Positions 24,187 to 36,183 of a stretch of DNA of 64,000 nucleotides are shown here, piece after piece. The first letter of the stretch is position 1; each line of letters starts with the position of its first letter. The stretch spans positions 27,407,001 through 27,471,000 of the forward strand of contig NC_079885.1 in the NCBI RefSeq assembly GCF_029227915.1, given 5' to 3'. A program made the translations under genes and the position numbers. The stretch is from Hydractinia symbiolongicarpus. Lineage: Eukaryota; Cnidaria; Hydrozoa; Anthoathecata; Hydractiniidae. The notes beneath the pieces were generated by a model. It saw only the letters and a list, made by a program, of their open reading frames with translations. It searched no databases and was not told the DNA's origin.

Positions 24187-27100
24187 ATGCGGAAGATTCT
24201 TTCCGTTCTCAACATGGCTTGCAAGAGCTTGAGAGAGCGTGTGGAGTTAGTTTTTGAAAACGAAAATTTTGATGAGCTACCTCAAATTTACGCCGAGTTA
24301 AATAAAAAGTTTAGATGTAATTCTGTTTTGCCATCTACTGACGTGTTGCAAAAACAACTTACTTTTGGTTTTATCCAAAGAAATTGCCATGCAGAATACT
24401 ACCTTCCTGCCTATGTGAAAGCAAAGAAGGATGGTTGCGCAATTACGTTGAAGTGAGTTGTTTATGTTTATCTTTTGTTGTTTCTATAATAGCTATGCGT
24501 TTTTGTTACAATGACCACTAACTATGCAGCTGAATATTGTCTTAAAAAAGATTATGAATAATCTTTGTTGTTTTAAAATGTGCAAAGGTCATCTCAAATA
24601 TGTCTTGCTTGTTCAGTTTCTTTTGTTGATGCATTCTTAGTTTATTTATATATTGAGCAAGTTGAATTTCATAAACAAACCTTTAATAGGCAGCAGTTTG
24701 GCAAAATGTGTAGTTAAAGTTTTAGAATAGCTAGCAATACCTATTTTTATTACAGGTCTCAGGTCAATGGAAATTGCCTGTACAGTTCTATGGCGTTGTG
24801 TTTGTTTGGGAAAAATGTGATGGTTGACGACTTACGAATTCTTGTGTCAGTGGAGCTAATGATGAATGCTAGCTTTTACTGTAAGCATCCTCAATTTTCT
24901 TCTATCCTTGCTCTTCCAGAAAGTCTCTTTAAATCTATGGAAGATATTCTCAATATGTCTGTCTGCAATTCTGCATTTAACACAGACAAAAAACAAGAAG
25001 ACTTAGTTAAGGAGGTAGCCATTTTAAATTTAGTAGATCGGAAATATTGTTCCTTTCTTGCTATGCTTGCTCTGTCATCTGTCACAAACAGGAATATATT
25101 TTCTTATTACCCAGATTATGGATGCAAAAAAGCTCAAATGTTGTTTAACCAATTAATAGAGCCTAGACAACCAAGCTCTGCTTTTGCTATTCACATTTTG
25201 TTTTGCTATGAGGCCTTACTTCCATCCAGAGAAAATTTTGCACCTAATCATTTCGTTTTAATTATTTTTAAGCAGATACGTAAACGCAAGTCAGGTTCAG
25301 CTGCGGACACAAAAGTTTTATCTCCTCCTGTGAAAAGGCAAACAAGGTTTTTTCCGGATGCACAGGCAACAGGGAAATTATCTCTTGTAAAACCTGTGAT
25401 TAAAGATAAACAGTTTAATTTCTTTCCTAATAAAGCTTTCTTTAACAATAAACTAACTGAAGATTATAAAGATAGTAACAATAATAGCACATCTGCTGAA
25501 GATTTTAATAACAATGACAAAGCTTTAACTGATATTTCCTTTGCTACTGTTTTAAATTTTGAACATCAATATGACGTTGCCTCTTTCCTTTCTAAAGTTT
25601 CAGGTCTAGATGATAAAGGTGTACACAACCTAATCACCAATGTTTTTGTGCCCGATAAATCTTTTATTTTTCCTAAAAAAAGTGGCATCATCCTTTCGGC
25701 ATGAATGGCTAAAGACCTTTTCATGTCTTAAATATTCACCAACTTTGGATGGAGCATTTTGTCTGCCATGTATCCTTTTTGGTCACAAGGTTGCTAACAA
25801 AACTTCTAAGTTACAGAAATTGCTTTCTCAACCTTTTCGACATTGGCAAGCTGCCAAAAACTTTTTTAAACAAAATGAAACATCAAAAAATGGTTTACAT
25901 ATTCAAACCAGCCTAACTTTTAGTGCATTTGTAAAGAATTTTTTAGGACAAACTCAACCAATCAGTGTAATCATAGATTCCAACTACAAAAAACAGGTTG
26001 CTGATAATCGAAAGTTCTTAACACTAATTGTTGACACCATAATTTTATGTGATCGTGTTTGTATTCCTCTTCGTAGCCACAGGGATGATAGTAAATATCA
26101 TCCTGAAGTTGGAAATTTTTCAACTGGTTCAACTGGCAATTTTATTGATCTTTTAAAGTATGTGGTGGAGACACAACCCTTGAAAATCATCTTCTAAAAT
26201 GTAATAAGAATTCTTCTTATATTTCTAAAACTTCACAGAATGAAATAATTAATTGTTGTGCAGATATAATCACAGAAAATATTGTTTCTGAAGTTAAGAA
26301 AAACAAGTTTTTTACGATTATAGCTGATGAAGCATTAGATACATCCAATAAAGAGCAGTTATCATTAGTTTTACGCTATGTAGATAGCAATTTTGACATT
26401 AAAGAAGATTTCATTCGATTTCTTCACTGTAAGGAAGGTTTATCTGGAAGTGCTCTTGCTTCTATTATTCTCAAAGCTCTAAGTGATGACCTAGTTCTAA
26501 ATGTTCAAGACTGTAGAGGCCAGGGTTATGATGGGGCTGGTGCTGTGGCTGGTAGAATTAATGGTCTTTCTGCTCATATTTTGAGAATCAACAGGAAGGC
26601 TATTTATACTCATTGTCATAGTCATCGCCTCAACCTCTGTATATGTGCCTCTTGTTCAGTCCAAACAATTAGAAATGTGCTTGATAACATAAAAGAGATT
26701 TCCTATTTTTTTAATTTTTCCCAAGTAAGGGAAGACATGCTTGTGAAAAATATTGAATTGTATGCTCCTGATTCCTTAAAAAATAAGCTTAAGGATGTTT
26801 GTCGCACAAGGTGGATTGAACGTGTTGAAGGTATGGATACATTCCAAGAACTTTATGTCCCTCTTGTTTTCACTCTTGAGGAGATGTTTGTTCAAAGGCA
26901 ATGCAATATTGACACATCATCAAAAGCCTTGTCCTTATATAAATTAATTACAAGTTTTGATTTTATTATTACAATGGTAATTACCCGGTCTGTATTTGAT
27001 ATAACACTGCCAGTAACACGAATGCTTAAGAGCAAATCCAACGATATTTTTGAGGGACTTCATATGATTGATGCTCTTAAAAGTGCAGCCATGGCTACAC

Positions 27101-27792
27101 GAAATGCAGTTGATGCCTACCATGAAATGTGGTATGAGAAAGCTGTATCCCTAGCTCAAAAAGTATGTGTTACTCCTACAAAACCTAGAACTTGTGGACG
27201 TCAAAAAAACAGATCTAACATTCCTGCTGAAAACATTTCGGATTATTGTAAAAGGACAACAACTATTCCAATGTTGGACCATTTAAATTCTGAATTGAAG
27301 TTACGTTTTGACATATCTACTGTGACTTCTTATCGGGGCTTGTCAATTATTCCATCTAAGATGATGTTTTTAGTTAGTAAACATGGTCTATTGGGATGGA
27401 AAGACAAGTTTACAGCTTTTTGTAGCTTTTATTCTGATGACATGCCAAACTTTTTAGCTCTTGATGCTGAGCTAGATCTCTGGCATAAGTACTGGGAGAT
27501 GCAGGATAGTTATCCTGATAATATTTCAGCCACTCTTAAAGCAATTCCATCATTACAATTTGACAATTTGACTGTAGCCTTAAGAATTCTTGCCACATTA
27601 CCAGTGACATCCTGCGAATGTGAACGCTCTTTCTCTGCAATGAGAAGGCTTAAGAACTACAATCGCAGTACAATGGTGGCAGATAGGTTGAATGGCTTAG
27701 CTTTGTTACATATACACAAAGAATTTGTACCATCCACCTCATCAGTCATCAATAAGTTTGCTGTTAAAAACAGGAGATTGGATTTTAAGTAA
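24187..27792 (+). pseudogene. hAT transposase with N-terminal OTU-like domain, copy 1 (two frameshifts)
   Basis: Exon 1 is 24187-24452. A 303 bp intron (24453-24755, GTGAGT...TTACAG) keeps the frame into exon 2, which opens with SQVNGNCLYSS. Cys at 24775 in NGNC and His at 25249 in PNHF, 158 codons apart, resemble the catalytic pair of OTU cysteine peptidases. A basic stretch (RKRK, PPVKRQTR) follows. A run of seven A (25675-25681) shifts the frame by one base. The TTF-type zinc-finger region (WLKTFSCLKYS, FCLPCILFG) and HRDD follow in the second frame. Near 26164-26167 the frame returns, giving ENHLL, then the hAT catalytic core: Asp 26326 (IIADEALD), Asp 26530 (GYDGAG), RTRWIERV, and Glu 27622 (CECERSFSAMRRL) in the C-terminal dimerisation region. 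All three acidic residues are intact. This copy alone has Cys in DYCKRT, Ser in RSHRDD and Arg in TSYRG. Confidence 0.85.
24453..24755 (+). other. Intron of the hAT transposase (copy 1)
   Basis: The donor is GTGAGT at 24453 and the acceptor TTTTTATTACAG ends at 24755. Without splicing, exon 1 stops at the TGA at 24454-24456. With splicing, the frame continues through AA|G TCT CAG into NGNCLYSS, upstream of the first ATG of exon 2 (24790). Restoration of the OTU-like Cys motif is the main reason to believe it. The equivalents are 32844-33146 and 40756-41058. Confidence 0.75.
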
Positions 27793-28944
27793 AATGTTTA
27801 AATCAATTATTTTTCTATGTAGCCTCAATATATACTCATATTGTTTATATCTAAAGTTAAAATTAACAAGTAATAAAATAAATAATATTGTTTCTTCCTT
27901 TTCTGAATAAATATATAAATATAAATAAATTTTAAAATAAAGTATAATTTTTTGTACAAATCCATACCTAAGAAACTACTTTCTGTAATAAGTTTCATAC
28001 TCAATATATTTCTCTCTCTCCTCTCCCCCCCCCCCCTCCCCATTTTTGGTGATGACAAACCTGATTGATTCAAAATTGTCCCCGGGCTCAGTAGGCTCCG
28101 CTGACAGTACCTGGGTCAAGGAGTAACTAAGTCTTTTTTTTCCTTCTAAGCTTTCTCGAATGCTTAAATTTTACGTGGTGGTGATGAAGGTGATGATAAC
28201 GTTATGAATCCAATTACCTTCTTTTTAGTTTTTTTCATTTACCTTCTTACAGTAGTTATATACAGTACATTTGTTTTTGCGATGATGTGACAAAACAGCA
28301 AGCTGCAATGATAATACTTAACCCTCTGCAAATTTTACAATTATCATACGATGATGTAACAAAACAGCAAGCTGTAATGATAATACTCAACCCTCTGAAA
28401 ATTTTACAATCATCATACGATGATGTGACAAAACAGCTAGCTGCAATGATAATTAATTCCTGTGCGTGCAGTTGACAGAGCCATTTCTTTACTTCCACTT
28501 TAACAATAACTTCTTTCTATAAATAAATTTTCCTTATTCCGGGCTCGGCCTGACTCCAGCCGACAGTACCTGGTTTCCGGAGCGACATTATGACTGTCCA
28601 TGTCGGACTTAACGAACTATATTTTCAATCTATTTTTCGCTTGTCCTAGGCATGTTGACGAGCCCTGACATTGGGCGAAACAGTCTAAAAATGATTTATG
28701 CTAACGAAATACATTTAAGTTGTCATTCTTTTTCTATTTGAAGTGTTTATGCGGAGCTGCGGCGTTTATGAGAATATTTCGTTTCTGTTATCAAGGTCTA
28801 AAACGTCTGCATACGAGGTTGTTTTTTGTCCCCGCTTAAGCCTATTTCAGGGTTCGCAAAGCCCGTATTAGCGAAAGCTTCTGGGGCTCCGCCCAAGACC
28901 CCCAGCTGTATATTCAAATTTTCTTAGTAGGTCATGATGCGCAG
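27793..28944 (+). other. hAT 3' untranslated and subterminal region (copy 1)
   Basis: After the stop codon the sequence is AT-rich with AATAAA at 27905-27910 and again near 27936, a plausible polyadenylation region. A pyrimidine tract with 12 C follows (28025-28036). Two related GC-rich segments of about 48 bp, both with CGGGCTC and GACAGTACCTGG, lie at 28081-28127 and 28536-28585, flanking the 69 bp repeats. The last 200 bp contain GGGGCTCCGCCCAAGACCCCC, the kind of GC-rich subterminal sequence common in this hAT group. Open frames on both strands at 28256-28498 exist only because the repeat length is a multiple of three. Confidence 0.7.
28281..28455 (+). repeat. 69 bp tandem repeat, 2.5 units (copy 1)
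   Basis: GATGATGTRACAAAACAG begins at 28281, 28350 and 28419. Units carry CAAGCTGYAATGATAATAC and AACCCTCTG. Because 69 is 23 codons, both strands stay open across it. The same repeat is at 36667-36841 and 44580-44754. Confidence 0.93.
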
Positions 28945-31900
28945 CGATTGACTGTGGGACTTAGTATAATTGATTTTGGACTTTGACTTTATGAATGTGA
29001 TAAATGAGACAATTGAACTCCAAAAATTAACATTCTTCTTAATTTGACATGATTGCTTGAACTCAGCAGTTACACTGGGCGCCGTGGCAGCGCTTTTTTT
29101 AAAAATTTAGATAAAAAAGTCATTTTTGTACTGTGGGACCAATCCTAGCCGTTATCGCGCGCTGAAGAAATAGAGACAGTTTCAAAAACTACATTTCAAT
29201 GTCTTTCTAACGGTGTCAGTCCGTTTGTGTTACAACGGTTGCGTCACATATTCGTTCCAACATGTATATGGCGATATTTTTCCGCTATTATTAGGCTGCA
29301 TCGCTTTTAACAGTGAAACGATTAACTGTGGGACTTAATTAAACTAATTTTGGACTGTGACCTTATAAATGTGAAAGTGAGACAATTGGACTTCAAGAAA
29401 TAACATTCTTCTTAATTTGACATAATTGCCGAAACTCAGCGATTACACTGGGCGCTGTGGAAGCTCTTCATTCAACAGTTAAGATAAAAAGTTCAGTTTT
29501 TACTGTGGGAACAATCCTGGCCGTTAGGACGCACCGAAAAAATGGAGACATTCTCAAAAACTACAACTCATTGCATTCTTGGCGGTTTTCATTCGTTTGA
29601 GTTACAACGGTTGCGTCACATACTCGTACCAACGTTTACCTAGCGATACCTTTCTGATATTACTTGGTTGCATTGCTTTTAACAGTGAAACGATTGACTG
29701 TGGGACTTAATATAACTGATTTTGGACTTTGACTTTATAAATGTGATAAATGAGACAATTGAACTCCAAGAAATAACATTCTTCTTAATTTGACATGATT
29801 GCTGTAACTCAGCAGTTACACTGGGCGCTGTGGCAGCGCTTTATTTGAAAATTGAGATAAAAAAGTCATTTTTGTACTGTGGGACCAATCCTAGCCCTTA
29901 TCGCGCGCTGAAGAAATAGAGACAGTTTCAAAAACACCATTTAATTGACTTTCTAACGGTATCAATCCGTTCCAATTACAACGGTTCCGTGACATAGTCG
30001 TACCATCACGCACTTAACGATATTTTTCCGATGTTACCAGGTTGCATCGCTTTTAACAGTGAAATGATTGACTGTGGGACTTAATTGATCTAACTTTGGA
30101 CTGTGACCTTATAAATGTGATAAGTGAGGCAATTGGACTACAAGAAATAACATTCTTCTTAATTTGACATGATTGTTGCAACTCAGCGATTACACTGGGC
30201 GCTGTGGTAGCGCTTCATTTAAAAATTTAGATAAATAAGTCATTTTTTACTGTGGGACCAATCATAGCCGTTAGGACGCGTTGAAGAAATAGAGACAGTT
30301 TCAAAAACTACATTTCAATGACTTTCTAACGGTATCAGTCCGTTTGTGTTACAACGGTTCCGTCACATATTCGTACCATGATGTACTTAACGATATTTTT
30401 CCGATATTACCAGGTTGCATCGCTTTTAACAGTGAAACGATTGACTGTGGGACTTAGTATAACTGATTTTGGACTTTGACTTTATGAATGTGATAAATGA
30501 GACAATTGAACTCCAAAAATTAACATTCTTCTTAATTTGACATGATTGCTTGAACTCAGCAGTTACACTGGGCGCCGTGGCAGCGCTTTTTTTAAAAATT
30601 TAGATAAAAAAGTCATTTTTGTACTGTGGGACCAATCCTAGCCGTTATCGCGCGCTGAAGAAATAGAGACAGTTTCAAAAACTACATTTCAATGACTTTC
30701 TAACGGTATCAGTCCGTTTGTGTTACAACGGTTCCGTCACATATTCGTACCATGATGTACTTAACGATATTTTTCCGATATTACCAGGTTGCATCGCTTT
30801 TAACAGTGAAACGATTGACTGTGGGACTTAGTATAACTGATTTTGGACTTTGACTTTATGAATGTGATAAATGAGACAATTGAACGCCAATTTATAACAT
30901 TCTTCGTAACTTTACATGATTGCGGTTAGGATTGGTCCCACAGTACAAAAATGACTTTTTGCCGGAACTCAGCGATTACACTGGGCGGCTGGGTAGCGCT
31001 TTATTTGAAAATGTAGACAAATAAGTCATTTTGTACTGTGGGACCAGTCCTAGCCTTTATCGCGCGCTGAAGAAATAGAGACAGTTTCAAAAATTACATG
31101 TCAATGACTTTATAACGGTATCAATCCATTTGTGTTACAACGGTTGCGTCACATATTCGTATCAACATGTATTTAGCGATATTTTTCCGCTATTACTAGT
31201 TTGCATCGCTTTTAACAGTGAAACGATTGGCTGTGGGACTTAATTGAACTGATTTTGGACTGTGACCTTATAAATGTGAAAGTGAGACAATTGGATTTCA
31301 AGAAATAACATTCTTCTTAATTTGATATGATTGCCGAAACTCAGCGATTACACTAGGCGCTGTGGTAGCTGTTCATTTAATAATTAAGATAAAAATTCAG
31401 TTTTTACTGTGGGACCAATCCTAGCCAGTACCGTGCGCTGAAGAAAGAGGGACAGTCTCAAATACTACATTTCACTGACTTTCTAACGGTGTCAGTCCGT
31501 TTGAGTTACAACGGTTTGGTCACATATTCGTACCAACATGTATTTAGCGATATTTTTCTGATATTACTAGGTTGCATCGCTTTTAACAGTGAAACGATCC
31601 ACTGTGTGACGTAATTGAACTAACTTTGGACTGTGACCTGATAAATGTGATAAATGAGCTAATTGGACTCCAAGAAATAACATACCTCTTAATTTGACAT
31701 GATTGTCGGAACTCAGCGATTTAACTGGACCCTGTGGTAGCGCTTCATTTAAGAATTTACATGAAAAAGTCATTTTTACTGTGGGACAAATCCAAGCCGT
31801 TAGCGCGCGCTGAAGAAATAGAGACAGTCTCAAATACTACATTTCACTGACTTTCTAACGGTGTCAGTCCGTTTGAGTTACAACGGTTTGGTCACATATT

Positions 31901-31971
31901 CGTACCATGATGTACTTAACGATATTTTTCCGATATTACCAGGTTGCATCGCTTTTAACAGTGAAACGATT
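28945..31971 (+). repeat. 372 bp satellite array between hAT copies 1 and 2
   Basis: About 3.03 kb, eight monomers, in phase with the interrupted monomer on its left. It is nearly identical to 37331-39983 except for one extra monomer: the stretch with GTATAACTGATTTTGG and ATGATGTACTTAACG occurs twice between about 30360 and 30890. It contains a 38 bp reversed segment at 30923-30960. The frame at 31567-31833 (reverse) is satellite. Confidence 0.93.
30923..30960 (-). repeat. 38 bp micro-inverted satellite segment
   Basis: Between TTTACATGATTG and GCCGGAACTCAGCG, which are contiguous in ordinary monomers, lie 38 bases that are the reverse complement of the monomer start (GGTTAGGATTGGTCCCACAG on this strand). 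The forward homologue begins about 60 bp downstream (about 31022-31058), so the two form an inverted pair. The same segment is at 38935-38972. Confidence 0.9.
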
Positions 31972-32138
31972 CAGGCGCGGATTTAGACTAGGTCGACCCT
32001 GTCACGCAACCTAGTAAAAAAATGCCGAGGATTGAAATCGAATTCTGTCGAATTTACCCAGAATCTGAAGATGGAAGTATTTCTCCTTGTTTTCTCATAA
32101 CGCGAATTGGATCAACCTATGTTGACCTGACCTGTGTT

Positions 32139-32528
32139 AGCCAGTCTTCGCTCTAGGTTATCCCGCGAGGCTTTTACCGTCGACTAGAATCAAACCTATG
32201 TTGGCCCGACCTATTTTGAGTCAGAAATTTTGAAGTCAGCCCAGTCTTGGCTCTAGGTTATCCCGCGAGGCTTTTACCGTCGACAAGAATCAAACCTATT
32301 TTGGCCTGACCTATTTTTAGTCAGAAATTTTGAAGCCAGCCAGTCTTGGCTCTAGGTTATCCCGTGAGGCTTTCACCATACACTAGAGTCAACCTATCTT
32401 GGCCTGACCTATTTTTAGTCAGAAATTTTGAAGCCAGCCAGTCTTGGCTCTAGGTTATCCCGTGAGGCTTTCACCGTTGACTAGAATCAACCTATGTGGG
32501 CCTGACCTATTTTTAGTCAGAAATTTTA
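32139..32528 (+). repeat. 98-100 bp subterminal tandem repeat, four units (copy 2)
   Basis: Same array as in copy 1, with one difference noticed: the first unit reads TCCCGCGAGGC and CCTATGTTGGCCCG where copy 1 has TCCCGCGAAGC and CCTATGTGGGCCCG. The TATAAATA box follows just before the ATG at 32578. Confidence 0.92.
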
Positions 32529-32577
32529 AACAAACCTGTCAAAATTTGTAGCATGTTGGTATAAATATAAGTAAGGC

Positions 32578-35500
32578 ATGCGGAAGATTCTTTCCGTTCT
32601 CAACATGGCTTGCAAGAGCTTGAGAGAGCGTGTGGAGTTAGTTTTTGAAAACGAAAATTTTAATGAGCTACCTCAAATTTACGCCGAGTTAAATAAAAAG
32701 TTTAGATGTAATTCTGTTTTGCCATCTACTGACGTGTTGCAAAAACAACTTACTTTTGGTTTTATCCAAAGAAATTGCCATGCAGAATACTACCTTCCTG
32801 CCTATGTGAAAGCAAAGAAGGATGGTTGCGCAATTACGTTGAAGTGAGTTGTTTATGTTTATCTTTTGTTGTTTCTATAATAGCTATGCGTTTTTGTTAC
32901 AATGACCACTAACTATGCAGCTGAATATTGTCTTAAAAAAGATTATGAATAATCTTTGTTGTTTTAAAATGTGCAAAGGTCATCTCAAATATGTCTTGCT
33001 TGTTCAGTTTCTTTTGTTGATGCATTCTTAGTTTATTTATATATTGAGCAAGTTGAATTTCATAAACAAACCTTTAATAGGCAGCAGTTTGGCAAAATGT
33101 GTAGTTAAAGTTTTAGAATAGCTAGCAATACCTATTTTTATTACAGGTCTCAGGTCAATGGAAATTGCCTGTACAGTTCTATGGCGTTGTGTTTGTTTGG
33201 GAAAAATGTGATGGTTGACGACTTACGAATTCTTGTGTCAGTGGAGCTAATGATGAATGCTAGCTTTTACTGTAAGCATCCTCAATTTTCTTCTATCCTT
33301 GCTCTTCCAGAAAGTCTCTTTAAATCTATGGAAGATATTCTCAATATGTCTGTCTGCAATTCTGCATTTAACACAGACAAAAAACAAGAAGACTTAGTTA
33401 AGGAGGTAGCCATTTTAAATTTAGTAGATCGGAAATATTGTTCCTTTCTTGCTATGCTTGCTCTGTCATCTGTCACAAACAGGAATATATTTTCTTATTA
33501 CCCAGATTATGGATGCAAAAAAGCTCAAATGTTGTTTAACCAATTAATAGAGCCTAGACAACCAAGCTCTGCTTTTGCTATTCACATTTTGTTTTGCTAT
33601 GAGGCCTTACTTCCATCCAGAGAAAATTTTGCACCTAATCATTTCGTTTTAATTATTTTTAAGCAGATACGTAAACGCAAGTCAGGTTCAGCTGCGGACA
33701 CAAAAGTTTTATCTCCTCCTGTGAAAAGGCAAACAAGGTTTTTTCCGGATGCACAGGCAACAGGGAAATTATCTCTTGTAAAACCTGTGATTAAAGATAA
33801 ACAGTTTAATTTCTTTCCTAATAAAGCTTTCTTTAACAATAAACTAACTGAAGATTATAAAGATAGTAACAATAATAGCACATCTGCTGAAGATTTTAAT
33901 AACAATGACAAAGCTTTAACTGATATTTCCTTTGCTACTGTTTTAAATTTTGAACATCAATATGACGTTGCCTCTTTCCTTTCTAAAGTTTCAGGTCTAG
34001 ATGATAAAGGTGTACACAACCTAATCACCAATGTTTTTGTGCCCGATAAATCTTTTATTTTTCCTAAAAAAAGTGGCATCATCCTTTCGGCATGAATGGC
34101 TAAAGACCTTTTCATGTCTTAAATATTCACCAACTTTGGATGGAGCATTTTGTCTGCCATGTATCCTTTTTGGTCACAAGGTTGCTAACAACACTTCTAA
34201 GTTACAGAAATTGCTTTCTCAACCTTTTCGACATTGGCAAGCTGCCAAAAACTTTTTTAAACAAAATGAAACATCAAAAAATGGTTTACATATTCAAACC
34301 AGCCTAACTTTTAGTGCATTTGTAAAGAATTTTTTAGGACAAACTCAACCAATCAGTGTAATCATAGATTCCAACTACAAAAAACAGGTTGCTGATAATC
34401 GAAAGTTCTTAACACTAATTGTTGACACCATAATTTTATGTGATCGTGTTTGTATTCCTCTTCGTGGCCACAGGGATGATAGTAAATATCATCCTGAAGT
34501 TAGAAATTTTTCAACTGGTTCAACTGGCAATTTTATTGATCTTTTAAAGTACGTGGTGGAGACACAACCCTTGAAAATCATCTTCTAAAATGTAATAAGA
34601 ATTCTTCTTATATTTCTAAAACTTCACAGAATGAAATAATTAATTGTTGTGCAGATATAATCACAGAAAATATTGTTTCTGAAGTTAAGAAAAACAAGTT
34701 TTTTACGATTATAGCTGATGAAGCATTAGATACATCCAATAAAGAGCAGTTATCATTAGTTTTACGCTATGTAGATAGCAATTTTGACATTAAAGAAGAT
34801 TTCATTCGATTTCTTCACTGTAAGGAAGGTTTATCTGGAAGTGCTCTTGCTTCTATTATTCTCAAAGCTCTAAGTGATGACCTTGTTCTAAATGTTCAAG
34901 ACTGTAGAGGCCAGGGTTATGATGGGGCTGGTGCTGTGGCTGGTAGAATTAATGGTCTTTCTGCTCATATTTTGAGAATCAACAGGAAGGCTATTTATAC
35001 TCATTGTCATAGTCATCGCCTCAACCTCTGTATATGTGCCTCTTGTTCAGTCCAAACAATTAGAAATGTGCTTGATAACATAAAAGAGATTTCCTATTTT
35101 TTTAATTTTTCCCAAGTAAGGGAAGACATGTTTGCGAAAAATATTGAATTGTATGCTCCTGATTCCTTAAAAAATAAGCTTAAGGATGTTTGTCGCACAA
35201 GGTGGATTGAACGTGTTGAAGGTATGGATACATTCCAAGAACTTTATGTCCCTCTTGTTTTCACTCTTGAGGAGATGTTTGTTCAAAGGCAATGCAATAT
35301 TGACACATCATCAAAAGCCTTGTCCTTATATAAATTAATTACAAGTTTTGATTTTATTATTACAATGGTAATTACCCGGTCTGTATTTGATATAACACTG
35401 CCAGTAACACGAATGCTTAAGAGCAAATCCAACGATATTTTTGAGGGACTTCATATGATTGATGCTCTTAAAAGTGCAGCCATGGCTACACGAAATGCAG

Positions 35501-36183
35501 TTGATGCCTACCATGAAATGTGGTATGAGAAAGCTGTATCCCTAGCTCAAAAAGTATGTGTTACTCCTACAAAACCTAGAACTTGTGGACGTCAAAAAAA
35601 CAGATCTAACATTCCTGCTGAAAACATTTCGGATTATTTTAAAAGGACAACAACTATTCCAATGTTGGACCATTTAAATTCTGAATTGAAGTTACGTTTT
35701 GACATATCTACTGTGACTTCTTATCAGGGCTTGTCAATTATTCCATCTAAGATGATGTTTTTAGTTAGTAAACATGGTCTATTGGGATGGAAAGACAAGT
35801 TTACAGCTTTTTGTAGCTTTTATTCTGATGACATGCCAAACTTTTTAGCTCTTGATGCTGAGCTAGATCTGTGGCATAAGTACTGGGAGATGCAGGATAG
35901 TTATCCTGATAATATTTCAGCCACTCTTAAAGCAATTCCATCATTACAATTTGACAATTTGACTGTAGCCTTAAGAATTCTTGCCACATTACCAGTGACA
36001 TCCTGCGAATGTGAACGCTCTTTCTCTGCAATGAGAAGGCTTAAGAACTACAATCGCAGTACAATGGTGGCAGACAGGTTGAATGGCTTAGCTTTGTTAC
36101 ATATACACAAAGAATTTGTACCATCCACCTCATCAGTCATCAATAAGTTTGCTGTTAAAAACAGGAGATTGGATTTTAAGTAA
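32578..36183 (+). pseudogene. hAT transposase with N-terminal OTU-like domain, copy 2 (two frameshifts)
   Basis: Same architecture as copy 1: exon 1 to 32843, intron 32844-33146, OTU-like Cys at 33166, seven-A frameshift at 34066-34072, second frameshift near 34555-34558, catalytic Asp, Asp, Glu core to the stop at 36183. Amino-acid changes seen only here: Asp29Asn in exon 1, Lys to Asn in VANNTS, Gly to Arg in EVRNFS, and Leu-Val to Phe-Ala in DMFAK. It shares Gly in RGHRDD, Phe in DYFKRT and Gln in TSYQG with copy 3. Because both frameshifts are shared with the other copies, they predate the amplification. Confidence 0.85.

Larger units (their letters stand above)
23581..28944 (+). mobile_element. 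hAT DNA transposon copy 1 (5.36 kb, decayed)
   Basis: A 5364 bp insertion interrupts the satellite cleanly. The monomer stops after AAACGATT, the element begins CAGGCGCGGATTT and ends GATGCGCAG, and the monomer resumes with CGATTGACTG in phase. CGATT is therefore present on both sides. If hAT's usual 8 bp duplication was made, the two copies now read AAACGATT and CAGCGATT. The termini are only weakly inverted (CAGGCGC versus CTGCGC). The interior holds a promoter region with 100 bp repeats, a two-exon transposase gene, a polyadenylation region, a 69 bp tandem repeat and a GC-rich 3' subterminal region. Two frameshifts break the transposase, so this copy is probably not autonomous. Confidence 0.88.

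Noticed and set aside
24891-25448. Reverse-strand frames at 24891-25085 and 25248-25448 (and their copies) as genes
   Set aside because: They lie antisense inside the OTU-like part of the transposase and have no features of their own.
27725-28073. Small frames after the transposase stop (27725-27910 forward, 27825-28073 reverse) as genes
   Set aside because: They cover AT-rich untranslated sequence with polyadenylation signals and overlap the transposase end in another frame.
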